A stretch of 64,000 nucleotides of DNA from NCBI RefSeq assembly GCF_001421805.1, contig NZ_LMLC01000001.1:930001-994000 (forward strand), in the 5' to 3' direction. Below, piece by piece: positions 17,447 through 26,308 of this stretch. The stretch comes from Sphingomonas sp. Leaf34. GTDB taxonomy: Bacteria; Pseudomonadota; Alphaproteobacteria; Sphingomonadales; Sphingomonadaceae. Made by a program: the position numbers and the translations under genes. How positions within the stretch are numbered: position 1 is the stretch's first letter; each line of letters starts with the position of its first letter. The notes beneath the pieces were generated by a model. That model saw nothing but the letters and a program-made list of their open reading frames with translations, did not search any database and was not told the origin of the DNA.

Positions 17447-18975
17447 GCCGCAGCCGCGCCCGATTGCGCAATATAGGCGGCGTGATCGGGCATGGTCATG
17501 ACCGCGTCGCGCGTTTCGGTGCGCAACCGTGCCAGCGCCTGGGCGAGCGCGGCATCGGACGGCTGATCCGCACGCTGGTCATATCCCGCCGGCACCACCC
17601 CCTGCCCCAGATACACCGCGATCCAGCTCGGCTCGAGGAATACGCCCTCCCGATAGGTCATCACCCGCCCCCGCTTTCGGAACAGCGCCAGTTTCTCCGC
17701 CAGCGTATCGGGCACCGCCATCGTCCGCACATGATCCCAGAACGGCGAATCGTCACGCGTCGTCGCATGGTAATGCAGGATCAGGAAGTCGCGGATCCGG
17801 TCATATTCCAGATCGACCACCCGGTTGAACGTATCGCGGTCGACGGGTGAGATCGGCGTGGCGGGGAACAGCTCCAGCAACTGGGTGATCGCCAGCTGGA
17901 TCAGATAGATGCTCGTCGATTCCAGCGGCTCCAGGAACCCGCCGGCCAGCCCAACGCCAACGACGTTTCCGACCCAGCTACGCGCCCTTCGGCCAGCCTT
18001 GAAGCGCAGCATGCGCGGGTCCGCCAGCGACGTGCTTTCGATCGACCGCAGCAAGGCGTCCTGCGCCGCGCCATCGTCGATATGCGCGGACGAATAGACA
18101 TAACCGTTGCCGACCCGGTGCTGGAGCGGAATACGCCACCGCCAACCGGCGGGCATCGCGGTCGCCGTCGTATAGGGCTTCAGCGTCCCCGCGTCGGCGC
18201 AAGGGACCGCGACCGCACGGTCGCAGGGCAGCCAGTGCGACCAGTCTTCGAACGGCTCGCCCATGGCCTGTCCCAGCAGCAGCGAGCGGAACCCGGAGCA
18301 GTCGACGAACAGGTCGCCCGTCATCCGCCGGCCATCCCCGAGCACGACCGCGACGACATCGCCCGTGCTGCTTCGTTCGACATCGACCACGCGTCCCTCG
18401 GTGCGCGTCACCCCCTGCCGCTCGGCCCGCGCGCGGAGAAAGGGCGCGTAGCGCGTCGCGTCGAACTGATACGCATAGCCGAAGGTCGACAGCAGCGATC
18501 GCGGATCGTCCAGCGGCGGCGCGAACTTCGCGTGACGCGCCGCGACGACCGGCAGCGAATAGTCCGGAAGCGTGGCGATCTGGCCGGCGCGGCTGAGATA
18601 ATGGTGGAATCCCACCCCGTCGACGTCATGCCCGAAGGCCCCGAACGGATGGATATAGCTGTCGCCGATCCGCGCCCAGTCGCAGAACTCGATGCCCAGC
18701 TTGAACGTCGCGCCGGTCGCCCGCATGAACTCGGCCTCGTCGATCCCGAGACGCGTGTTGAACGCGCGGATATGCGGCAGCGTCGCCTCACCGACGCCGA
18801 CGATGCCGATCTCCTCGGACTCGACGAGATGCACGTCTGCAACGGTCGGTCCCGCGACGGCGGCCAAGGCCGCAGCGGTCATCCAGCCCGCCGTGCCTCC
18901 GCCGATAATGACGACCCTGATCGGAACAGGCCTGATCGGTACGGGCCTGATCGGTAAGGGCTGCGGCGGGTTGAT
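17443..18975 (-). CDS. Flavin-dependent (tryptophan-type) halogenase, first gene of cluster, start codon unclear
   Basis: The family motifs are intact: 'RVVIIGGGTAGWMTAAALAA', 'EATLPHIRAFNTRLGIDE', catalytic Lys in 'ATFKLGIEFCDW', 'WRWRIPLQHRVGNGY', 'FLEPLESTSIYLIQLAI'. The first ATG in frame (18882) lies inside the FAD motif, just after GGGTAGW, so translation must start upstream. From there back to the in-frame TAG at 19048-19050 there is no ATG, GTG or TTG. An AGAGAGGA site precedes ATC (18975) with about 7 nt spacing, so ATC may serve as start. Alternatively the ATG at 18982-18980 is used and an indel has put it out of frame. I set the end at the ATC; a reader preferring a canonical start would use 18882. 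Coupled by ATGA to the next gene. Confidence 0.75.
   Translation of the reverse strand: MNPPQPLPIRPVPIRPVPIRVVIIGGGTAGWMTAAALAAVAGPTVADVHLVESEEIGIVGVGEATLPHIRAFNTRLGIDEAEFMRATGATFKLGIEFCDWARIGDSYIHPFGAFGHDVDGVGFHHYLSRAGQIATLPDYSLPVVAARHAKFAPPLDDPRSLLSTFGYAYQFDATRYAPFLRARAERQGVTRTEGRVVDVERSSTGDVVAVVLGDGRRMTGDLFVDCSGFRSLLLGQAMGEPFEDWSHWLPCDRAVAVPCADAGTLKPYTTATAMPAGWRWRIPLQHRVGNGYVYSSAHIDDGAAQDALLRSIESTSLADPRMLRFKAGRRARSWVGNVVGVGLAGGFLEPLESTSIYLIQLAITQLLELFPATPISPVDRDTFNRVVDLEYDRIRDFLILHYHATTRDDSPFWDHVRTMAVPDTLAEKLALFRKRGRVMTYREGVFLEPSWIAVYLGQGVVPAGYDQRADQPSDAALAQALARLRTETRDAVMTMPDHAAYIAQSGAAAA
18916..18960. repeat. Three tandem 15-bp repeats in the halogenase 5' end
   Basis: Units CCTGATCGGAACAGG, CCTGATCGGTACGGG and CCTGATCGGTAAGGG follow head to tail. 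In the halogenase frame they encode three 'PIRPV'-like pentads before the FAD motif. Because the unit is 15 bp, gain or loss of copies keeps the frame. Confidence 0.8.
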
Positions 18976-19194
18976 GGCACATTCCTCTCTCTTGCCAAGG
19001 CTGCACGGTATTACCGTGTCGGGGCAGTGTGACCTGTACGCAACAGACTAACGAAAATCAAAACAGTTAAAGCCGTGGTGCGCAGGTTTGCCATTGCTGT
19101 CGCGGCGAAACGGAGGCTAGTCCGACATAATCACCCGCGTTTTGCGGGAAAGAGAGCCGGTGGACATCTGAAGCCGGCCTTGGGGAGAGTCTGA
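18976..19194. promoter_or_regulatory. Divergent promoter region of halogenase cluster and TBDR
   Basis: About 220 bp between two outward-facing operons. It contains GAAAATCAAAA at 19053-19063, identical to the 11-mer before the GH3 gene, inside TAAC-N13-GTTA (19049-19069). Both operons are probably controlled from here, possibly by the ROK repressor. Confidence 0.45.
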
Positions 19195-22100
19195 ATGCAC
19201 GTCAACGCCTCGCGTAGCGCATCGCTATCGTTCGTCCGCTCGCTAGGTATCGGCGCGTCCGTCATGGCGCTCACTGCCAGTGCGCAGTCCGTCGCGCAGA
19301 CGGTGACCCAGCCTACCGCCCCCACGACCAACAGCCAGGACGGCGGCATCTCGCGCTCGACCGATCCGGTGGTCGCTGGCGCTGCCGCACCCGACGCGCA
19401 GACGGGGACACCTGCAACCGGGCAGGATCCCGTGGCGGCCCAGACCGACGCCGCGACCGGCGACGAGATCGTCGTTACCGGCATCCGCGCCAGCCTGGCG
19501 AACTCGCAGGGGATCAAGCGCGATGCCGACACCGTCGTCGACGCGATCACCGCCGAAGACATCGGCGCGCTGCCGGATCGCTCGGTAACGGAGGCGCTCC
19601 AGCGCGTACCCGGCGTGTCGATCAGCCGCTTTGCGGCGGGCAACGACTCCGATCACTTCTCGGTCGAGGGATCCGGGATCGTCATTCGCGGGCTCAACTA
19701 CGTCCGCTCGGAATTCAACGGTCGCGACAGCTTCTCGGTCAATGGCGGCCGCGCGCTCAACTTCCAGGACGTCTCGCCCGAATTGCTCGGCTCGGTCGAA
19801 GTCTATAAGAACATGACGGCCGACCAGATCGAAGGCGGGATCGCCGGAACGGTCGTCCTCAACACGCGCAAGCCCTTCGATAGTAAGGAACCGGTCGTCT
19901 ACGTGTCTGCGGACATGAATTATGGCGACTTTTCAAAGAAGGGCTCGCCCGCGATTTCCGGCCTCGCCTCGCGGAACTTCGACACGAACATCGGGCGTTT
20001 CGGTGTGCTCGTCGGTGGGTCGTATTCGCAGCTCTTCAGCCGCGCAGACGGGTTGCAGGTCACCAACTACCAGGCCCGCTTCAACGGATCGCAGGATATC
20101 AACGGCGACGGGGTAACCGAAACCGATACCCTGGCAGGGCTTGCCCCGGGCCAGGTGGCCTACGCGCCAGTGGGCGCCGGCGTCCGCACGCAGGAATTCA
20201 ACCGCGAGCGCATCGGTGCGGCCGGCGCGCTGCAGTTCGAATCGAACGACAAGTCGCTGCTCGCCACGCTGCAGTTCGTCCGCAGCGACGCACGCCAGAC
20301 CTGGGGCGAGCGCACGGTGGAAACCGTCTCCGACGGCATCGACCGCGCAACGGCGCCGCGGCCTGGCACAAACTACACCTTCGGCGACGACGGTCTTTTC
20401 GAGACCGGTACGATTTCGCTCGATCGCGGCTATGTGCCTGCCGGCGGTCAGCAGCGCGGCATGGTCACGCAGCTTGCCAATCGCGGCGTGAAGACGCGGG
20501 CGGTCACCAACGACTTCGGCGGTAACGTAAAGTGGCAGGCAACCGAGAAGCTCGCGTTCAACTTCGATGGCCAATATGTGAAATCGACCACGAAGCAGAC
20601 GGATATGTCGGTGTATGGATCGACCTTCGCCGACGTCGCGCTCGATCTTACGGGGAACACGCCCGACATCAGCTTCCTCGCCCCTAACGGCGCGAACAGG
20701 CAGGCGTATTTCGCGGATCCGGCGAACAGCTATTACCGGGCGGCGATGGACCATTTCGAGGACAACAAGGGCAATGAATGGGCGTTCAAGGCGGACGCGA
20801 CCTATGATTTCGGCGACGACAGCTTCCTAAAGAAAGCCAAGGTCGGCGCACGCTATGCCGATCGCGACCAGACGGTGCGCTACTCGCTGTATAACTGGGG
20901 CGTGCTGAGCGAAGTCTGGGATGGCTCCGGCCCCGTTACCTTCGCCGATACCAATCCGAACAGCTACGGCTTGTTCAGCTTCGACAACGTGTTCCGTGGT
21001 GACGGTCCGTCCGAACTCGGTGCGAACTACATCAATGGGAACGCAGCATCGAGCTATGATGCGGTCGCCGCACAGGTGCAGGCGGTCAACGCGATCTGGC
21101 GCAATCAGAAGGGCGCGAATTCCGGCGGATGGACGCCGGCTGGCCAGCGCGCTGGTGTGATCGCGGGCACGAGCTTCCTGCCGAGCGAGGTCTACACCAA
21201 TTCCGAAGAGACCAAGGCCGCCTATGCCCGGCTCGACTTCGGCACACAGGGCAACGATCTGTTCGGCGGCCTGAAGGTCTCGGGTAACATCGGCCTGCGC
21301 TACATCCAGACCACGGACAAGGCGAACGGCTTCTTCACCTTTCCGACGCGCAACCAGATCATCGGCAGCGCCGCCAGCGTCGCGACCTTCTGCGGTCAGC
21401 CCGCACAGACGAGCCCCTTTTGCGGTCTGACCTCGGCACAGCAGCAGGATGTCCTGACGTTTTCCAACGGGACCGCGATCAACCAGACGACGCGCAACCG
21501 CTTCGATCATTTCCTGCCGAGCTTCAACCTGAAGGTTGGCGTCACGCCGAACCTGATCTCGCGCTTCGCCTATTCGAAGGCGATCTCGCGGCCAGGCTTC
21601 GAACAGTTGCAGAGCACGACCCTGATCGCACCGACCAGCGGCCTTTCAGTGTTCCAGCTCGAAGGCGGCAGCCGCAACTCGAACCCCTTCCTGAAACCCG
21701 TCGAGGCGAACCAGTTCGATCTCACCGCGGAATGGTATTTCGCGAAAGTCGGGTCGTTGACCGTGGCGGCGTTCTATAAGGATCTGTCGAACGTCATCGT
21801 TGCCAACGTCGCGCAAACCCGCTCGATCACGAACAACGGCATCACGCAGAACGTGCTGTTCGTGGCGCCGCAGAACGCGGACAGCCACAGCAACATCAAG
21901 GGCTTCGAAGTCGCCTACCAGCAGACCTATGATTTCCTGCCGGGGCTGCTGTCGGGCTTCGGCGTGCAGGCCAACTATACCTTCGTCGATCCGTCCAACA
22001 TCCCGCAGGGCCGTGGTGCGCAGGCCACCTCGCCGACCACCACGATCGACGTATCGCGCCTGCCGCTCGAAGGGCTCTCGCGCCACACGATCAACGGCGC

Positions 22101-22404
22101 GCTGTTCTACGAGAAGGGCCCGTTGTCGCTGCGCGCCGCCTATAATTGGCGCTCGCGGTACCTGCTGACGATCCGCGACGAGATCGCCCCGTTCCTGCCG
22201 ATCTATTCCAGCGCGTTCGGGCAGCTCGACGGGACGATCCTGTACTCGGTCAACGACAACTTCAAGATCGGCTTCCAGGGGGTCAACCTCCTCGACAGCA
22301 CGACGAAGACGGAGTCGGTCATCAACGCTGCGGGCCTGCGCGCGCCGCGCAGTTACTTCAAGAATGATCGTCGATTCTCGCTGACCACGCGGATGAAGTT
22401 CTGA
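19195..22404 (+). CDS. TonB-dependent receptor, oligosaccharide type
   Basis: 1069-residue outer-membrane protein. An N-terminal signal region ('FVRSLGIGASVMALTASAQS') precedes a low-complexity linker and the TonB-box-like 'GDEIVVTGIRASLANSQGIK'. The plug domain follows ('DTVVDAITAEDIGALPDRSV', 'EALQRVPGVSISR', 'GVVVLNTRKP'-like strand). The rest is a 22-strand barrel ending in an aromatic residue ('RFSLTTRMKF'). This length and plug signature match the sphingomonad/Caulobacter receptors for plant oligosaccharides. ATG 19195 follows GGGGAGAG with good spacing. It is divergent from the halogenase cluster and upstream of a secreted GH5 enzyme, a usual pairing of importer and hydrolase. Substrate probably a beta-glucan or xylan fragment. 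Confidence 0.88.
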   Translation: MHVNASRSASLSFVRSLGIGASVMALTASAQSVAQTVTQPTAPTTNSQDGGISRSTDPVVAGAAAPDAQTGTPATGQDPVAAQTDAATGDEIVVTGIRASLANSQGIKRDADTVVDAITAEDIGALPDRSVTEALQRVPGVSISRFAAGNDSDHFSVEGSGIVIRGLNYVRSEFNGRDSFSVNGGRALNFQDVSPELLGSVEVYKNMTADQIEGGIAGTVVLNTRKPFDSKEPVVYVSADMNYGDFSKKGSPAISGLASRNFDTNIGRFGVLVGGSYSQLFSRADGLQVTNYQARFNGSQDINGDGVTETDTLAGLAPGQVAYAPVGAGVRTQEFNRERIGAAGALQFESNDKSLLATLQFVRSDARQTWGERTVETVSDGIDRATAPRPGTNYTFGDDGLFETGTISLDRGYVPAGGQQRGMVTQLANRGVKTRAVTNDFGGNVKWQATEKLAFNFDGQYVKSTTKQTDMSVYGSTFADVALDLTGNTPDISFLAPNGANRQAYFADPANSYYRAAMDHFEDNKGNEWAFKADATYDFGDDSFLKKAKVGARYADRDQTVRYSLYNWGVLSEVWDGSGPVTFADTNPNSYGLFSFDNVFRGDGPSELGANYINGNAASSYDAVAAQVQAVNAIWRNQKGANSGGWTPAGQRAGVIAGTSFLPSEVYTNSEETKAAYARLDFGTQGNDLFGGLKVSGNIGLRYIQTTDKANGFFTFPTRNQIIGSAASVATFCGQPAQTSPFCGLTSAQQQDVLTFSNGTAINQTTRNRFDHFLPSFNLKVGVTPNLISRFAYSKAISRPGFEQLQSTTLIAPTSGLSVFQLEGGSRNSNPFLKPVEANQFDLTAEWYFAKVGSLTVAAFYKDLSNVIVANVAQTRSITNNGITQNVLFVAPQNADSHSNIKGFEVAYQQTYDFLPGLLSGFGVQANYTFVDPSNIPQGRGAQATSPTTTIDVSRLPLEGLSRHTINGALFYEKGPLSLRAAYNWRSRYLLTIRDEIAPFLPIYSSAFGQLDGTILYSVNDNFKIGFQGVNLLDSTTKTESVINAAGLRAPRSYFKNDRRFSLTTRMKF

Positions 22405-22507
22405 TCCGGGCGCAGGCCTAATATTGCCGCCACGTCTGCAGCTCCCTGTCATCGCCTACGCAGCGGGGAGCTGCACTGTGCGGATCGTTATCGAAAGGAA
22501 CACATCC

Positions 22508-23563
22508 GTGCTCTTCAAATACGTGTTGGGTACGGCTGTAGCCCTCGCCACGCCTTCGCTCGCTTATTCGCACGATGGCGTCGGTAAAGCGTTGGTGCAG
22601 ACGTCCGACCGTACGACGATGCCGACCGGCCCGGCGTGGCGCACCGCATCGCGGCTGCACCGCGGCGTGAACATCGTCGGCTACGACCCGTTGTGGAACG
22701 ATCCGCAAAAGGCACGGTTCAAGCCGCGCCACTTCCGGATCATCAAACAGGGCGGGTTCGATTTCGTCCGGGTCGTGCTCCAGTCGTTCAGACACATGGA
22801 CGCCGCAAACCGGCTCGATCCGAAGTGGCTCGCGACGCTCGATGGCATCGTCAAGAACGCCACCGCCGCCGGCCTCAGCGTCATTCTCGACGAACACGAT
22901 TTCAACCTGTGCTCGGAAGCGCCAGACGCGTGCGAACCCAGGCTGATCGCGTTCTGGAAGCAGATCGGCGCACGGTATCGTGACGCGCCCGACAGCGTAT
23001 TATTCGAATTACTGAACGAGCCGCACGCGCCATTGGATGGTCCCCGGTGGAACCTGATGCTGCGCAGGCTCATTCCCGTCGTCCGGGCGAGCAATCCAGG
23101 CCGGACGCTGGTGATAGGGCCTACCCGCTGGAACAATCTGGACGAACTGCCTGCGCTCGAACTGCCCAAATCCGACCGGAACATCCTCGTCACCTTCCAC
23201 TCGTACGAACCGTTCCAATTCACCCACCAGGGCGCGCCTTGGGCGCCGGAAGCGGCCGGACTAAAAAACGTCCCCTTCACGCCCGCCGACGAGGCACGGA
23301 TCAAGGCCGACTACGACAAGGTCGGTGCATGGTCACGCGCGAACGATCGTCCCGTCCTGATGGGCGAGTTCGGCGCTTACGACAAAAGCGGCACGCCGAT
23401 CGAGGCCCGCGCGCGTTACACCGCGACCGTCCGCCGCGAAGCCGAGGCGCATGGCTTCCCCTGGGCCTATTGGCAGTTCGACAGCGACTTCATCCTGTAC
23501 GACATCGACAAGGATCGTTGGGTAGAGCCGATCCGCAAGGCGCTTGTCCCGACGCGACGGTAG
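22508..23563 (+). CDS. GH5 endoglucanase (cellulase family), exported
   Basis: 351 residues from GTG 22508, preceded by GAAAGGA at 8 nt; longer readings to 22424 add an unlikely leader. The N-terminus 'MLFKYVLGTAVALATPSLAY' is a signal peptide. The catalytic barrel shows the GH5 acid/base Glu171 in 'VLFELLNEPH' and nucleophile Glu287 in 'PVLMGEFGAY'. Supporting strings are 'HRGVNIVGYDPLW', 'FDFVRVVLQSF' and 'WAYWQFDSDF'. Retaining endo-acting hydrolase of beta-1,4-glucan or mannan type, likely periplasmic or surface located. It lies 103 bp after the TBDR and is probably in one operon with it. Confidence 0.88.
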   Translation: MLFKYVLGTAVALATPSLAYSHDGVGKALVQTSDRTTMPTGPAWRTASRLHRGVNIVGYDPLWNDPQKARFKPRHFRIIKQGGFDFVRVVLQSFRHMDAANRLDPKWLATLDGIVKNATAAGLSVILDEHDFNLCSEAPDACEPRLIAFWKQIGARYRDAPDSVLFELLNEPHAPLDGPRWNLMLRRLIPVVRASNPGRTLVIGPTRWNNLDELPALELPKSDRNILVTFHSYEPFQFTHQGAPWAPEAAGLKNVPFTPADEARIKADYDKVGAWSRANDRPVLMGEFGAYDKSGTPIEARARYTATVRREAEAHGFPWAYWQFDSDFILYDIDKDRWVEPIRKALVPTRR

Positions 23564-23650
23564 GGTATCCGACCGGACCGAAGTGATGCCGACGGCGCAA
23601 GATCGCCCCGGTGTTCGAAGAACGAGCGCGCATGACGTACGACGCGACGC

Positions 23651-23779
23651 ATGGCTCTGGCGGGCATGGGTAGTGGCATGGCCGGAACGACGCTGCCCGT
23701 CTTTGCACGGCTGCCCGACGATAGCGTTTTTCTGCTCAGCTACTTCACCGACAAGGACGGAGGCCGCGACGGGCTGAAG
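23651..23779 (+). pseudogene. GH43-like hydrolase, N-terminal fragment
   Basis: About 43 codons, 'LPVFARLPDDSVFLLSYFTD' continuing to 'KDGGRDGLK'. This resembles the first propeller strand of GH43 enzymes ('YLF(V/S)YFTG...DGL') seen also in the large GH43 protein of this window ('YLFVYFTGDSIDGEKL'). The similarity stops at about 23779, exactly where IS630-type sequence of opposite strand begins. The rest of the gene is missing. It follows the GH5 gene by 87 bp, so the locus once had another hydrolase here. Confidence 0.5.
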
Positions 23780-24040
23780 AATGGCTCCGTTGATCGAAGG
23801 CCTTTCGATCAGGTTGAAGTCGGAGCTGTAGGGCCGGAGGAACACAATCCCGGCCCCCGCAGCCTCGATCAATACGAGCGCGCTGTCGCTTGTGGTTGGA
23901 TAATCTATCCGTGATCACCCCATCGGCGCAGCGGAGATTGGGCCCGAGCACCTGACCGACATAGGCCGCGAACCCGTTCCCGTTGATCGGCAGGTCTAGC
24001 ACCATCCGCGCGATATCGCCCACCAATTCCCCCTGTGACG
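23780..24040 (-). mobile_element. IS630-family transposase remnant
   Basis: On the minus strand, two frames together give the C-terminal catalytic part of an IS630-type transposase: 'NGNGFAAYVGQVLGPNL', 'CADGVITDRLSNHKRQRA', then in the shifted frame 'IEAAGAGIVFLRPYSSDFN' and 'LIERPSI'. The 'NLxxHK' and 'PYSPDFNPIE' motifs of the family are recognisable but mutated, with a frameshift near 23880. No terminal repeats found. It interrupts a GH43 gene. Confidence 0.7.
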
Positions 24041-24234
24041 CGCTTCGCAACATCGGGCGATATCGAGACGTAATGTTTTGGTAGAGTTTAGAAGGACCAA
24101 TGGCTGAGAGGACCCAAAATCAAGCGTCCCCGCCCCCTTCCCAGCTTCATAACTTCGGCCGCGCGTTCATCTCCGCGTTACGACCGCTTTCAACGCCTGC
24201 CCCTGCGAACTCGAATGCCGCGACCGGGCGATAG
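24041..24234. other. Short stretch without recognisable feature
   Basis: About 190 bp between the IS630 remnant and the J-domain gene. No plausible gene, repeat or terminator seen. Confidence 0.5.
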
Positions 24235-24771
24235 TTAGGAAGCCGGCTGTCCAAGTCCGAGTTTTGTGCGCGATGAGCGGCGGACGGCTTTTGCGGGAGG
24301 CTCAGGCACGGGATGAGCGGCGACGCTACGTCGAACCGGAGATGCCAATCCGGATTCCTCATTCCACAGAACCAGGATTGTAGCGATCGGTGCGGCAGTG
24401 AGGATCAGCAGGAAAAGGCCCATCAGCCATTCGTTGGTCTCTAGCGGGTGCGAGAAGCTACCGCTGGGCTGCATTGACGGGTTAGGTCGCATCGGGCGCC
24501 TGCCGGCTTTCCTGGGGTGAAACGGGCGGTCCGCGGTCGCTCCGTGGGCAGACGGTCTGATCTGCGTGAGATCATAGGCGGCGCGTGCGTCCTTCTTTCC
24601 CAAAACGGCATACGCCTCGTTGATCTCTTTCGCACGCGCAGAAACATCCACACCATGATTGGCATCGGGGTGATATTGACGGAGCAGCGCTTTCCACGCG
24701 GTGTGGATAGTGTCGCGACTTGCCGTCGAGGACACCCCTAGAACAGAATAATAGTCGGGTGAGAGAGCCAT
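24235..24771 (-). CDS. J-domain protein with C-terminal membrane segment
   Basis: 178 residues. Residues 6-68 are a J domain: 'YYSVLGVSSTASRDTIHTAW' and the invariant HPD in 'LLRQYHPDANHG', then 'KEINEAYAVLGKKDARAAYD'. Such domains stimulate the ATPase of DnaK (Hsp70). No zinc-finger or substrate-binding domain of full DnaJ is present. A basic linker (about 70-110) leads to one hydrophobic helix, 'WLMGLFLLILTAAPIATILV' (about 114-134), so the protein is likely an inner-membrane-anchored cochaperone with the J domain in the cytoplasm. No obvious partner gene is adjacent. Start ATG 24771 begins directly at the J domain. Confidence 0.8.
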   Translation of the reverse strand: MALSPDYYSVLGVSSTASRDTIHTAWKALLRQYHPDANHGVDVSARAKEINEAYAVLGKKDARAAYDLTQIRPSAHGATADRPFHPRKAGRRPMRPNPSMQPSGSFSHPLETNEWLMGLFLLILTAAPIATILVLWNEESGLASPVRRSVAAHPVPEPPAKAVRRSSRTKLGLGQPAS

Positions 24772-25162
24772 CTAGCCGTTACTTGCGGCGAAAACGCGAA
24801 AAAGGAAAGTCCGCCTGCCGCGTGATATTAGCCGGGCCTTCCTCGGTGATCCAAAGGGCGGCTTTAGGCGCCAACAGTCAGATGACTACCATTCCCATCC
24901 GCAACTTCGTGCTTTCGACGACACCACGCCGCCTCCTCGGCGCTGACCCAAAAGTCGACATTCGCGCGCCCTTCCCCGCTTACTGACTACTGACCCCCGC
25001 GCTCACTGAGCTTGGCGAATGATCGTCCGTCATGGATGTCGTGAATGGGGAAGGAATCCCGGCCGTCAGCTTTCGAGTTTTGATCGTCGTAAGCGGACGT
25101 TCGTTCAGGCACCGGCGCGGCGCTTTGTAGTCCGCTAACGTTTTGGAAAGTGAAGAGGCAGC
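24772..25162. other. Intergenic region, no convincing gene
   Basis: 391 bp. A minus-strand frame at about 24880-24990 reads 'NVDFWVSAEEAAWCRRKHEV', which looks mildly coding but has no start codon and only about 40 codons. It may be a gene fragment. Nothing else recognised. Confidence 0.4.
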
Positions 25163-25501
25163 TTGCGCGATGCCTATGGCAGCGGCCCGCTGCTGGAGGC
25201 TATATTTCAACGCGAACCGCCACAGACTCTGAACGCCGCGGTGCTCGCGCATATCCGGGCGCGTCACGCCGTGGACGCCGCCAATGCGGAGAATCTGATT
25301 GCCGCGCGAGAGCCGTCCCCCAACGAACAGTACCGGCTTCCGCCGGAAACACTCGGGTATATGCTGCGCGGCGTTTTCGACGGCTGGCGCCGGGCTATGG
25401 ACTTCACCGAACTCGCGATCCTTACGCTGGGCGACCGGCGGCTTACCCCGCAAGCGCGGGAACTGCTGATCGCCAGCCTCGAGCGCAACGTCCCGGCCTG
25501 A
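25163..25501 (+). CDS. Hypothetical protein (112 residues)
   Basis: Open frame from TTG 25163 to TGA 25501 with strong third-position GC preference, which supports coding. The product is mostly helical, with 'ETLGYMLRGVFDGWRRAMDF' as the most ordered part, and no signal peptide or membrane helix. I do not recognise a family. GAAGAGG about 7 nt before the TTG is an acceptable ribosome-binding site. The gene may be a fragment of something longer, since the upstream region looks degraded. It converges with the FNR-type gene, with no spacer between the two stops. Confidence 0.5.
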   Translation: MRDAYGSGPLLEAIFQREPPQTLNAAVLAHIRARHAVDAANAENLIAAREPSPNEQYRLPPETLGYMLRGVFDGWRRAMDFTELAILTLGDRRLTPQARELLIASLERNVPA

Positions 25502-25502
25502 C

Positions 25503-26213
25503 CTAGGCGGCTACCGCCCGCGTCTCGAGAGCGCCTGGATCGGCGATCGTGATCGCACGGCCGCCGGGAAGCCGGATGATGCCAGCACTTTTCAAATTCG
25601 TCATCTGGCGGCTAACGGTTTCGATGGTCAGGCCGAGGATGTCGGCGATCTGGCCGCGCGATAGCGGCAGATCAAACGTGACCGGCCCGCCCGCGGTGCC
25701 CCTGCACCCGGTCAATGCGGCGCGCGATGCCATGTCCATCAGGAAGCCCGCGACCTTTTCAGCCGCCGACGTCCGGGCGAGCGTCAGCATCCGCGCGCGC
25801 GCCACGTTGAGCGCGGCGAGCGTCCGCTGAAGCAGCAGGCGCTCCATCCGTACATGATCGGTGAGGACGCGCTCGAAAGCGGCGCGTGGAAATATACACA
25901 GTTCCGAATCGGTGAGCGCGGTAATGGTGAAGTCAGCACGGCCCGCATAGGGCTGCCCGACGAGATCGGCCGCGTAGAGCAGGCCAACGATCTGTTCTCG
26001 GCCGTCCTGCGTCGACGCGACCAGCTTGAGCACGCCGGACAGCAGGTTGGCACAGATGATGCTATCGTCACCCGCCCAAATTACGGTCTCGCCGCGCTTA
26101 ACACTGTGTTTGCGGCCGATCGTATTCAGCGCGGCCAGCTCGTTATTCGTCAGGCTGCTGCACAACGCTTCGTCGCGAACCGCACAGTCTGCGCAAATGG
26201 TCGTGCTGAGCAT
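25503..26213 (-). CDS. FNR-type oxygen-sensing transcriptional regulator (Crp/Fnr family)
   Basis: 236 residues from ATG 26213; an upstream ATG at 26333 would add 40 residues without family resemblance. The N-terminus has Cys7, Cys10 and Cys18 ('CADCAVRDEALC') and a fourth cysteine at 106 in 'DSELCIFPRAAF', which aligns with E. coli FNR Cys122 ('CEIPF'). All four [4Fe-4S] ligands are therefore present and O2 sensing is expected. A cyclic-nucleotide-like beta roll is followed by a long dimer helix and the HTH 'LSRGQIADILGLTIETVSRQ' with the FNR-type recognition residues 'ETVSRQ'. It is on the same strand as cydX-cydB-cydA and just downstream of them. An FNR-like site lies before cydA (29249-29262). 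Confidence 0.87.
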   Translation of the reverse strand: MLSTTICADCAVRDEALCSSLTNNELAALNTIGRKHSVKRGETVIWAGDDSIICANLLSGVLKLVASTQDGREQIVGLLYAADLVGQPYAGRADFTITALTDSELCIFPRAAFERVLTDHVRMERLLLQRTLAALNVARARMLTLARTSAAEKVAGFLMDMASRAALTGCRGTAGGPVTFDLPLSRGQIADILGLTIETVSRQMTNLKSAGIIRLPGGRAITIADPGALETRAVAA

Positions 26214-26266
26214 CCCGCTATCATAGCGGTCTGATCTAAAGAAACATGCATCAATTCGGCGGTGTA

Positions 26267-26308
26267 ACAAGGAGCCCTGTATAGGCGATCTTTGCGGGCC
26301 CTCCTTGT
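26267..26308 (-). terminator. Weak hairpin after cydX
   Basis: ACAAGGAG (26267-26274) pairs with CTCCTTGT (26301-26308), extended by CCC/GGG with a two-base bulge. The loop is long and there is no T-run, so this is only a possible transcript end for the cyd operon. Confidence 0.25.

Noticed and set aside
24980..25453. 157-codon minus-strand frame opposite the 112-residue hypothetical gene
   Set aside because: Third-position GC bias favours the plus-strand frame; the minus translation looks random.
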